Assembly (NCBI RefSeq): GCF_016862915.1
Contig: NZ_BONW01000001.1
Span: 248,001-312,000 of the forward strand
DNA from: Plantactinospora endophytica
GTDB lineage: Bacteria; Actinomycetota; Actinomycetes; Mycobacteriales; Micromonosporaceae
Direction of reading: 5' to 3'
Length of the DNA: 64,000 nt
The position numbers were made by a program, and so were the translations under genes. Below, in pieces: positions 17,778 to 25,179 of this stretch. The notes beneath the pieces are model-generated. The model saw only the letters and a program-made list of their open reading frames with translations. It searched no databases and was not told where the DNA came from. Within the stretch, counting starts at the first letter, position 1. Every line of letters begins with the position of its first letter.

Positions 17778-19052
17778 GTGACAACCTCTTCTCTCGACCG
17801 TCCGACCGGTGCCCGCAAACCGCTGGCCGAGCTGACCGGGCTGGTGCCGTTGGCCGCGACGACGGCCTGCCCCGACCCGCAGCACGTCTTCCGGCGGCTC
17901 CGGGCCGAGCACGGCCCGGTGGCCCCGGTCGAACTCGAACCGGGCGTACACGCCTGGTTGGTGATGGGCTACCAGGAGATCCTCACCGTCACCCGGCAGG
18001 AACAGGTCTACTCCTGCGATCCGAACGACTGGTCGGCGCACCACGACGGCAGCCTGCCGGCGGACTCCCTGCTCCGCCCGATGATGTCGCCGTACGACAA
18101 CGCGTTCTTCGTCAACGGCGAGCGGCACCGCCGGTTGCGTGCCCCGATCGCGGGCGGGATGGCCGAGATCGACCAGCGGGCGATGCGCCGGGCCGTCGCC
18201 GCGCTCTGCACCGACGTGATCGGCGCGTTCGCCGGCCGGGGCGAGGCGGACCTGGTCGCCGACTACGCCGCGATCGTCCCGGTACTGGCCATCGCGGATC
18301 GGTTCGGGCTGAACACCGTCGAGAGCCACGAACTCCAGGCCGGGTTGGCCGCGATGTTCGCCTGGGGCGCCGACGCGCTGGCCGCCCGGGAGAAGGTCAT
18401 GAAGATCCTCGCCGACGTCGTGGCGGCCCGGCGGGCGACCCCGTCCCGGGACCTGACCACCTATCTGGTCGAGCACCCGAACCTGCGCGGTGACGCCGAG
18501 ATCTACGACACCATGGTGTTGACCCTGGTCGCGGCGAACGAGAACACCATGAGCTGCATCGCCCAGACGCTGCGGCTGATGCTCACCGACGAGCGGTTCG
18601 CCGGGCGGCTCCGGGGCGGCCGGCTCGGCGTCGACGACGCGCTCGACGAGGTGCTGTGGCGGGACCCGCCGATGACGAACGCGCCGGCCCGGTACGCGCT
18701 GCGGGACACCGAGCTGGCCGGGCAGCCGGTCCGGCGCGGCGACGCGATGATCCTCGGACTGACCGCCGCGAACGCCGACCCCCGGATCCACGCCAGTGGC
18801 GAGCCGTGGCGGGAGGTAGGCAACCGGGCACACCTGTCCTGGGGCGCCGGCCCGCACGCCTGCCCGGCGCAGATCCCGGCCCGGCTGATCGTCCGTACCG
18901 CCGTGGAGACCGCGCTGCACCTGCTGCCGGGGGTACGGCTGGCGATCCCCGTCGAGGAACTGGTGGCCGTGCCGTCGCCGTGGGGGCGTACCCCGCAGTC
19001 GATCCCGGTCCGCTTCACGCCGGTCCGACACCGCGACTCCGAACCGCTCTGA
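17778..19052 (+). CDS. cvnE: Conservon cytochrome P450 CvnE, without the EXXR motif
   Basis: A 424-residue P450. The heme-binding loop is W-G-A-G-P-H-A-C-P-A, with the thiolate cysteine at residue 362. The I-helix reads A-A-N-E-N-T in place of the usual A-G-x-D-T. In the K-helix the position of the normally invariant EXXR reads E-V-L-W (residues 291-294), so the arginine is a tryptophan. Conservon P450s of the Streptomyces CYP157 family are known to lack EXXR, and this protein fits that group. The missing Arg and the altered I-helix raise the possibility of a sensory or non-classical role. The start is GTG 17778, with GAGGA nine bases upstream. The substrate is unknown. Confidence 0.9.
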   Translation: MTTSSLDRPTGARKPLAELTGLVPLAATTACPDPQHVFRRLRAEHGPVAPVELEPGVHAWLVMGYQEILTVTRQEQVYSCDPNDWSAHHDGSLPADSLLRPMMSPYDNAFFVNGERHRRLRAPIAGGMAEIDQRAMRRAVAALCTDVIGAFAGRGEADLVADYAAIVPVLAIADRFGLNTVESHELQAGLAAMFAWGADALAAREKVMKILADVVAARRATPSRDLTTYLVEHPNLRGDAEIYDTMVLTLVAANENTMSCIAQTLRLMLTDERFAGRLRGGRLGVDDALDEVLWRDPPMTNAPARYALRDTELAGQPVRRGDAMILGLTAANADPRIHASGEPWREVGNRAHLSWGAGPHACPAQIPARLIVRTAVETALHLLPGVRLAIPVEELVAVPSPWGRTPQSIPVRFTPVRHRDSEPL

Positions 19053-19146
19053 CCGGTACGTTTCCCCGGCTCCACGGGCCGGAGCGGCGCACCGGCCGGC
19101 ACGTCGGGCGGGTGGCGGCCGGGCGGGCCGGGGTCGCGGGCTTGGG

Positions 19147-20106
19147 TTAGCCGCTCGTCGTTCCGCCCTCGGCGGGGCGGCGCTGGCCGGTACCGTTCAC
19201 GCCGGTCGAACCACTGCCGCCGTCCCGGTAGTCGCTGCGGATCTCCGCCGCCTGGCCGGGGCGGTAGATCACCGTCTTGTTGCGCCCGTGCGTCTTGGAC
19301 TCCTTGACGGCGGCCGACACGTCGGAGAGCAGGATCTCGGGAATGCCCCGGTCCGCCGCGACCCCGGCGCTGACGGTACCGATGCCCTCCCGCTCCTCGT
19401 CCCGGGTGGGCGGGGTACTCATGCCCTGTCCGACGAAGGCGACCGCCTCGGCGTAGTACGGGATGCTCCGGACCTTCTGCTTGACCCGGCGACGCACCTC
19501 GTCCGCGACGTCCGCCGCCTCGTCGACCGAGAGGCCGGAGACGATCACGACCGTCTCGTCCTCGCCGGGGATCTCCAGCGCGGCCACCTCCAGCCCGAGC
19601 CGTCGCAGCCGCCCCACCTCCTCGGCGATCACCTCGGCAACCGTCTCCCGGATCCGTTCCCCGACCTGCGGCGAGTAGTTGGTGATGGCCTTGAGCCGGT
19701 CCACGTCGAACCGGATCGCGGAGCAGATCGGCTTGCGGTGCCCCTGGACGGAGCGGGAGAGCCGGCGGATCTCGTTGACGATCACCGCGCCGCTGAGCTG
19801 CCGGCTCTGCGCCAGGAAGAACGACGCGGTCAGCGAGACCGCCGCGACGACCGGGACCAGCACGACGAGCCGCTGCGGGAAGCCGGCCGCCGGGAACGCC
19901 AGCACGTACGACGTGCCGGCGAGCACCATCAGCACCAGTACGACGTGCCACGGCTGGCGGACGAGCAGCAGGAACTCGTGCAGGGCGATGCGGGGCGAGG
20001 CCCGCCGGACCCGGGCCAGCAGGCTGAAGAAGAAGGCGACCAGCGGCGGTACCGCCAGGACGAGGCCGATGATGGAGAGCCACTCGTCGAGTTCGAGGTC
20101 CCTCAT
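19147..20106 (-). CDS. Three-helix membrane protein with a degenerate GGDEF-like domain
   Basis: A 319-residue protein, last gene of a three-gene operon. Residues 1-105 hold three predicted membrane helices (about 10-31, 52-72 and 80-100). Residues 120-300 have the GGDEF/palm-type nucleotidyl cyclase fold. R-F-D-V-D-R-L-K-A-I-T corresponds to the metal-binding F-D-x-D-x-F-K-x-I-N segment, and the C-terminal A-A-V-K-E-S-K-T-H-G-R-N-K-T-V-I-Y matches the family end. The signature loop reads P-G-E-D-E-T where diguanylate cyclases have G-G-D/E-E-F, so c-di-GMP synthesis is doubtful, but both acidic positions remain. The product nucleotide, if any, is unknown. ATG 20106 overlaps the stop of the CYTH gene (ATGA), so expression is coupled. 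Confidence 0.75.
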   Translation of the reverse strand: MRDLELDEWLSIIGLVLAVPPLVAFFFSLLARVRRASPRIALHEFLLLVRQPWHVVLVLMVLAGTSYVLAFPAAGFPQRLVVLVPVVAAVSLTASFFLAQSRQLSGAVIVNEIRRLSRSVQGHRKPICSAIRFDVDRLKAITNYSPQVGERIRETVAEVIAEEVGRLRRLGLEVAALEIPGEDETVVIVSGLSVDEAADVADEVRRRVKQKVRSIPYYAEAVAFVGQGMSTPPTRDEEREGIGTVSAGVAADRGIPEILLSDVSAAVKESKTHGRNKTVIYRPGQAAEIRSDYRDGGSGSTGVNGTGQRRPAEGGTTSG

Positions 20107-20615
20107 GACGCCGCCCACCGGGTGAACGGCGTCTCCGCGAGGTTCTCGTTGTTGTACCGGGGATCGTCGGTGACCTCCGCCCCGCACCAGGCCGGTACCT
20201 CGATCCGGCGTACGCTCCGCGACTCGCACTCCGCGATGGCCAGCCCGTGGTTGTCGCCGTGGAAGACGTCCACGTCCCAGGTCTCGCCACCGTCGACGAC
20301 CTGGTACCGCGTCTTCGACACCGTGTGCTCGGCACGCTTGATCAGCTCCGTGGCGAACGACGGCGGGACCTCCATTTCGTACTCCTCGCGTGCCCCGTGC
20401 CGGCGCGGCCCCTTGGCGGCGACGAACGCCGGCCCCTCGCGGTGGCCGCCCGCCTGGTCCGGATAGTGCGTGCGGCGCACCCGGACGGCGTACCCGTTCC
20501 GGGAGAACAGGTACGCCTGCACCATCAGGTTGCCCCGCTCTTCGCCGAGCAGGGCGGCGGCGTCGGGCACCAGGAACCGGCGCTCGTATTCGTAGAACGT
20601 CGGGTCCGCGTCCAT
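20103..20615 (-). CDS. CYTH-domain protein (class IV cyclase/triphosphatase fold)
   Basis: A 170-residue single-domain protein with the triphosphate-tunnel fold. The N-terminal signature reads E-Y-E-R-R-F-L-V, the E-x-E-x-K motif with Arg for Lys. Further tunnel residues sit in V-R-V-R-R, A-A-K-G-P, E-E-Y-E-M-E-V, V-S-K-T-R-Y, W-D-V-D-V-F and A-E-C-E. The C-terminal E-V-T-D-D-P-R-Y-N-N-E-N-L-A is strongly family-typical. Known members hydrolyse inorganic or organic triphosphates or act as class IV adenylyl cyclases; which applies here cannot be read. It lies 43 bases after the HD-hydrolase gene, whose end it follows without a promoter-like gap, and overlaps the GGDEF-like gene by four bases. 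Confidence 0.88.
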   Translation of the reverse strand: MDADPTFYEYERRFLVPDAAALLGEERGNLMVQAYLFSRNGYAVRVRRTHYPDQAGGHREGPAFVAAKGPRRHGAREEYEMEVPPSFATELIKRAEHTVSKTRYQVVDGGETWDVDVFHGDNHGLAIAECESRSVRRIEVPAWCGAEVTDDPRYNNENLAETPFTRWAAS

Positions 20616-20658
20616 CCGAATTCCTTTCCTGGGTCGTCTCCGCCGGGCCGGTCGCCGG

Positions 20659-22155
20659 CTAGGAACCTTCGTTGCCGCGATAGAAATCGGTGTCGTCGTC
20701 GGGTGGGTAGCCCTCGCCCGGGGCGTGCAACTGGCGTACCCGTTTGAATTCCACCTCGGTCATCGAGGCGATGTAGTCGATGACCCCCCGCGCGTAACAG
20801 TGGGAACGCTTCGGGTACGCCCCGTTGCCGTAGTTCGCCTCCAGCAACTGTTCGGTGTATTCCCGCAGCGGTGCCGGAAGTCGCCGCCGTCGGGTCCACT
20901 GCTCGTCCGGGGAGAGGATGCGGTTGTTGTCCCGCTGACGGAAGCAGTACTCGACCCGCTTGTAGAGCTTTCCGAAGACCAGGTTGACCTGTGAGCGCTG
21001 GCCGAGCTGACTGGCCACGAGGTCCGGGTGGTCGATGACGTAGTACCAGGTAACCTGCTTCATCGCGGCTATCACCGCGCGCATTGTCGGGGTGACGTAG
21101 AGGCGGCCGTCCGGGGTGACCATGGCCTCCTTGCTGGCGTCGGTGATCACCTGCGAGGCCAGCGCCTCGATCTCGGCGGTCTCCGCCCGCGTCCCCCGGT
21201 ACGGCCCCTCGGGGAACCGGCACGCGTACTCCTCGAAGGTGCGGCGCATCTCGGACGTCGACACGTCGTCGCGGAACCTCCGCAGCTTGTGCGCGGCGTA
21301 CTGCCAGAAGTCCTTCGACTCCTCCTGGTGCACGGCCTCGTAACGGTCGCCGGTGCGCCGGTGCCGCAGGTAGTGCAGCGGGATGATCCCGTCGACGTAG
21401 AAGTCCTGGAGGTCGTGCACGGCGTACGTGATGTCGTCGGCCCAGTCCATGATCTCGGCTTCCAGGGTGGGTGTACCCGACGCCGGCAGCAGCGGTGCCA
21501 CGAACTCCTCGAACAGCTTCGCCTCGGGGTCGTAGTACCCCCACTTCCCGTCCTGCCGCCGGTCCTGCCGGGCGTACGGGTACTTCACGCAGGCCGCCAC
21601 GACCGCGCGGGTCAGGTCGAGCCCGAAGCTGCGCCGGTCCCGGCGCTCCGTCCGCCCCGGATCGCTGCTGTGGTGCGTGGTGAGGCTCAGGACGATCCGC
21701 AGGGTCTGTGCGTTGCCCTCGTAGCCGTCCTCCAGCCCCTTCTCCACCGCGAGCCGGTTGAGCTGCTGTTCGCCGATGTGCCCGAAGGGTGGGTGCCCGG
21801 CGTCGTGCAGCAGTCCGGCGGCGTACACCACGTTCCGGTCGATCCCGCCGGCCCGTTCGATTCCGGCTCTGTTCTTCGGGTCGTGCTCCAGGTACTGGAC
21901 GAGGCGGCGACCCACCTGGGCCACCTTGAGCGAGTGCGTCATCCGGTTGTGCCGGAGCAACCTGCCGTGCCCCGACGACACCTGGGTTATCTCGGCCAGT
22001 CGGCGGAAGTAGTAGTTGTAGGAGATGCGGTCGACGTCGCGTTCGAACTCGCTGCGGATGTCCGGGTCGATCTCCTTTTTGCGGCGCCCCGACAAGCGGT
22101 CGTCCCGTCGCGGCTCCGGCTTGGAGGGTGGATCCGGCGCGCCATTTTCGATCAA
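20659..22155 (-). CDS. dgt: dGTPase-like HD-domain triphosphohydrolase
   Basis: A 498-residue dNTP triphosphohydrolase family protein, predicted to cut dGTP (or other dNTPs) to the nucleoside and triphosphate. All metal-site elements are present: T-H-S-L-K-V, L-L-H-D-A-G-H-P-P-F-G-H-I-G-E and M-D-W-A-D-D-I. So are the family's start R-S-E-F-E-R-D-V-D-R-I, I-T-Q-V and G-Y-E-G-N-A-Q-T-L-R. It is first in an operon with a CYTH protein and a GGDEF-like membrane protein. Start: the frame is open to 22374, but a candidate promoter (-10 at 22194-22199) lies inside that extension, so I chose TTG 22155, which has GGGGG eight bases upstream. The start is the weak point; the function call is firm. Confidence 0.88.
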   Translation of the reverse strand: MIENGAPDPPSKPEPRRDDRLSGRRKKEIDPDIRSEFERDVDRISYNYYFRRLAEITQVSSGHGRLLRHNRMTHSLKVAQVGRRLVQYLEHDPKNRAGIERAGGIDRNVVYAAGLLHDAGHPPFGHIGEQQLNRLAVEKGLEDGYEGNAQTLRIVLSLTTHHSSDPGRTERRDRRSFGLDLTRAVVAACVKYPYARQDRRQDGKWGYYDPEAKLFEEFVAPLLPASGTPTLEAEIMDWADDITYAVHDLQDFYVDGIIPLHYLRHRRTGDRYEAVHQEESKDFWQYAAHKLRRFRDDVSTSEMRRTFEEYACRFPEGPYRGTRAETAEIEALASQVITDASKEAMVTPDGRLYVTPTMRAVIAAMKQVTWYYVIDHPDLVASQLGQRSQVNLVFGKLYKRVEYCFRQRDNNRILSPDEQWTRRRRLPAPLREYTEQLLEANYGNGAYPKRSHCYARGVIDYIASMTEVEFKRVRQLHAPGEGYPPDDDTDFYRGNEGS

Positions 22156-22193
22156 GGGAATACCCCCGGCTCCGTCCCGGCAGTGGGACTGCG

Positions 22194-22223
22194 ATGTTAG
22201 TGGCGCCGAGTGATCGAAATCAG
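22194..22223 (-). promoter_or_regulatory. Candidate promoter of the dgt-CYTH-GGDEF operon
   Basis: Reading on the minus strand, TAACAT (22199-22194) fits a -10 element, with a weak CTGATT 18 bases upstream (22223-22218). It would start transcription near 22187, leaving a leader of about 30 bases before TTG 22155. Confidence 0.35.
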
Positions 22224-22460
22224 TACGCGCAGCTACTAATGGCGCGATCGACGGAGCGATGTGGCCGAATCGATTTCGCGTCCGGCCGAAGTGGCCCGAC
22301 CGGTCCGCCGAATGTCCCCACCTCGACCTGCCCGGGGTCGGATCGTCGACAGAACAGGCGCGACTCCGACTCACCGGTGATCAGGTTCCCGGCGCTCGCC
22401 GGGCGGAACGACCGACGGCTTCCCAGGTCCCCTGTCAGCGGCGGAACGGCGGGGGCAAAT

Positions 22461-22533
22461 CCGGTGGGAGCGGGTCCGGTGGGAGCGGGTTCGGCGGAGG
22501 CGGGAACGGTCGGGCGGGTTCGGCGGGGGCGGT
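22461..22533. repeat. Degenerate 14-15-bp G-rich tandem repeats
   Basis: Two perfect copies of CCGGTGGGAGCGGGT (22461-22475 and 22476-22490) are followed by three diverged copies. The plus strand is G-rich enough for G-quadruplex formation. They lie just beyond the 3' end of the DUF624 gene and upstream of the dgt operon, in a 383-bp gap (22156-22538) that otherwise shows only the dgt promoter. Confidence 0.6.
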
Positions 22534-22538
22534 CCGGG

Positions 22539-23234
22539 TCAGGACGGAGTCGGCCCGGCCAGCCGGCGAGTGGTGGCGTGCAGCCCGAAGAGGGTGTAGC
22601 CGACCAGGATCGGCGTCAACGGCGGCAGGATCAGCACGCAGAGCAGGGTGGCCAGCGCGACCGTACCGGCCGTGCCGAGCAGGGTCGCCGGGCGGACCCG
22701 TACGCATCCGGCGGCTCCCCGGACGGCGTCGCGCCAGCCCGGCCCGCCCTGCTGGCCGAGGCGTACGACGGTCAGTCCGGCGAAGCCGCCGGCCGCCGCC
22801 GTCAGCGCGGCGGTGACCACGATCAGCGGCACCCCGCCCGGCACGACACCCCGGGTCAGCGCCAGCAGGTTCACCGCGAGTACGGCGGCGGCGATCCCGG
22901 CGAGCACGGTGGGCAGGATGCCGGGGATCACCGCGCGGCGGAAGTCCCGCAGCACCGGGCGCAGTCCGGGCCAGCTCCCGGTCTCGATCCAGGTGTGCAG
23001 CGCGGCGCTGGCGGTGGCGACCGCGGCTCCCACGGTGACCACCGGCAGCGATACGAGGGCGACGACGATGCCGAGCAGCGCCAGGTCACTGGCGGTACGC
23101 AGGGTCTCCCGCCAGTCCGGCCGGGGCGCCGCCACCACCGGCTCCTCCGGCCAGCCCGGACCGCTCTCCGCCCCACGACGAGGCACCTCGGCCATCCTCG
23201 TCACCTGCACCTCTCTGCGCCACCACGAGATCAC
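22539..23234 (-). CDS. DUF624 (YesL-like) membrane protein
   Basis: A 231-residue integral membrane protein with about five helices (L-A-L-L-G-I-V-V-A-L-V-S-L-P-V-V-T-V-G-A is the first). The S-L-P-V-V-T-V-G-A-A element is typical of the DUF624/YesL family, whose members usually accompany CUT1 sugar ABC transporters, for example in the Bacillus rhamnogalacturonan (yes) locus. It is the last gene of the LacI-SBP-permease operon, 19 bases after the second permease. GTG 23234 has GGAGGG ten bases upstream; ATG 23195 is the alternative. The molecular role is unknown. Confidence 0.75.
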   Translation of the reverse strand: MISWWRREVQVTRMAEVPRRGAESGPGWPEEPVVAAPRPDWRETLRTASDLALLGIVVALVSLPVVTVGAAVATASAALHTWIETGSWPGLRPVLRDFRRAVIPGILPTVLAGIAAAVLAVNLLALTRGVVPGGVPLIVVTAALTAAAGGFAGLTVVRLGQQGGPGWRDAVRGAAGCVRVRPATLLGTAGTVALATLLCVLILPPLTPILVGYTLFGLHATTRRLAGPTPS

Positions 23235-23253
23235 CCCGCCGTGACCCTCCGAT

Positions 23254-24159
23254 TCACCCTTTGAGCCCGCTGGTGTTGATGCCCTCGACCAGCATCCGCT
23301 GGAAGGCGATGAAGAACAGGAACACCGGCAGCAGGGACAGCAGCGACATCGCGAACATCGGGCCGACCGCGCTCTGGCTGGTCGAGTCGATGAACAGGGT
23401 CAGCGCCACCGGCACCGTGTAGTCCTCCAGGTCGGAGAGGTAGACCAACTGCCGGAAGAAGTCGTTCCAGGTCCAGATGAACGAGAAGATCGCCGTGGTG
23501 ACCAGCGCGGGGCGGCTCAGCGGCAGGATCACATGCCGGAAGATACCGTACGAGCTGGCGCCGTCGATCTTGGCGGCCTCGTCCAGTTCGCGCGGGATAC
23601 CCCGCATGAACTGGACCATCAGGAAGACGAAGAACGCCTCCGTGGCGAGGAACTGCGGCAGCACCAGCGGCAGGTACGGCCATGCCGCGCCGACCATCCC
23701 GGTCTTCTGGAACAGGATGTACTGCGGCACGATCAGCACGTGCCCGGGAAGCAGCAGTGTCCCGATCATCACGGCGAACCAGAGCCCGCGCAGTCGGAAC
23801 CGCAGCCGGGCGAAGGCGTACGCGGCGAGCAGGCAGGAGACGCCGTTGCCGACCACGGTGAGCAGGCTGACCAACGCGCTGTTGAAGAAGAACCGGCCGA
23901 AGTTGACGTCGAAGTTGGTCCAGCCGTCGGTGAAGTTGCCCGGGGTGAACTCGCGGGGGAAGAGCCCGATGTTGTTGACGATCTCTTCCTGCGACTTGAA
24001 CGAGGTGCCGAGCATCCAGAACAGCGGATAGAGCACCACCGCGAGGATGGCGACCAGGATCAGCAGCCGGATCGCCTGGCGGCCGGCGCCGCTGCGCCGG
24101 CGCCGGGCGGCGGTCGCCGTGGCGCCGGGGCGGGGCAGGGTCGGAGTCTGGGCGACCAT
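23254..24159 (-). CDS. Sugar ABC transporter permease, MalG type (CUT1)
   Basis: A 301-residue inner-membrane permease with six helices. The cytoplasmic EAA loop reads E-L-D-E-A-A-K-I-D-G-A-S-S-Y-G-I-F-R and is the contact site for the ATPase. It ends L-V-E-G-I-N-T-S-G-L-K-G, typical of MalG-class permeases. Its ATG overlaps the stop of the MalF-type gene (ATGA). With the binding protein and the other permease it should import an oligosaccharide, in this context probably an oligogalacturonide or uronate-containing sugar (inference). No ATPase gene is in this operon. Confidence 0.93.
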   Translation of the reverse strand: MVAQTPTLPRPGATATAARRRRSGAGRQAIRLLILVAILAVVLYPLFWMLGTSFKSQEEIVNNIGLFPREFTPGNFTDGWTNFDVNFGRFFFNSALVSLLTVVGNGVSCLLAAYAFARLRFRLRGLWFAVMIGTLLLPGHVLIVPQYILFQKTGMVGAAWPYLPLVLPQFLATEAFFVFLMVQFMRGIPRELDEAAKIDGASSYGIFRHVILPLSRPALVTTAIFSFIWTWNDFFRQLVYLSDLEDYTVPVALTLFIDSTSQSAVGPMFAMSLLSLLPVFLFFIAFQRMLVEGINTSGLKG

Positions 24160-25142
24160 CAGTTTCCGTCTCCGTCCGAGTAGTGCACCCAGAACCGGCC
24201 GGTGCTGAAGAAGACGACGGTGATCAGGGCGATCGCGACCAGGAAGACCCACGCCATCGCGGAGGCGTAGCCCATCTCCAGCTCGGTGAAGCCGGTGATG
24301 TAGAGGTTGAGCGTGTACATCAGGGTCGAGTCGACCGGCCCGCCGGTGCCGTTGCTGAGCACGAACGCGGCGGTGAAGCCCTGGAAGCCGTTGATCGTTT
24401 CGAGCACCAGGTTGAAGAAGATCACCGGGGAGAGCATCGGCAGGGTGATGTTGAGGAACTGCCGGAGCTTGTTGGCGCCGTCGACCGCCGCCGCCTCGTA
24501 CAGCTCGGTCGGCACCTGCTTCAACCCGGCCAGGAAGATCACCATCGGCGCGCCGAACTGCCAGATGGCGAGCACCATCAGCGTCTCCAGGGACCAGTCC
24601 GGGTCGTTCACCCACGGCTTGCCCTCGATGCCGAAGAGGCTCAGGAACGAGTTGAACGCGCCGTCCCGGTTGAACATGCTGACCCAGACGATGGCCAGCG
24701 CGACGCTGCCGCCGAGCAGCGACGGCAGGTAGAACAGACCCCGGAACAGCCCGACTCCGCGCCAGGCACGGTTGAGCAGCAGCGCGACGCCGAGCGCCGC
24801 GGCCAGTTTCAGGGGTACGGCGATCAGCCCGAACGACAACGTCACCTGCACCGCGTGCCAGTACGACGGGTCGGCGGTGAACATCCGCTCGTAGTTCGCC
24901 AGCCCCACCCACTCGACGTCGGACAGGTCGGTCAGGATGTCGTAGTTGGTGAAGCTGAGGTAGAGCGACAGCAGCATGGGGATCGCCGTGACGGCCATCA
25001 GGCCGAGCAGCCAGGGCGACAGGAAGACGTAACCGGCCAGACCCTCGCCGTGCCGGGTCCGTCCGGGCCTCCGCGACTTGGCGGAGGCCCGGACGGTTTC
25101 CCTGGCCGGCGGAGTCGGGTTGGGCGCCGTGGTCAACGCCAC
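24159..25142 (-). CDS. Sugar ABC transporter permease, MalF/UgpA type (CUT1)
   Basis: A 327-residue permease partner of the MalG-type protein. After a basic N-terminus it has six helices, the first being Y-V-F-L-S-P-W-L-L-G-L-M-A-V. The EAA loop reads L-Y-E-A-A-A-V-D-G-A-N-K-L-R-Q-F. The start is GTG 25142, with GGAGAGGAG upstream. It lies 37 bases after the binding-protein gene in the same operon. Confidence 0.93.
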   Translation of the reverse strand: MALTTAPNPTPPARETVRASAKSRRPGRTRHGEGLAGYVFLSPWLLGLMAVTAIPMLLSLYLSFTNYDILTDLSDVEWVGLANYERMFTADPSYWHAVQVTLSFGLIAVPLKLAAALGVALLLNRAWRGVGLFRGLFYLPSLLGGSVALAIVWVSMFNRDGAFNSFLSLFGIEGKPWVNDPDWSLETLMVLAIWQFGAPMVIFLAGLKQVPTELYEAAAVDGANKLRQFLNITLPMLSPVIFFNLVLETINGFQGFTAAFVLSNGTGGPVDSTLMYTLNLYITGFTELEMGYASAMAWVFLVAIALITVVFFSTGRFWVHYSDGDGN

Positions 25143-25179
25143 GAGCCAACTCCTCTCCGAACGTGTGACCGGGCGGCGG

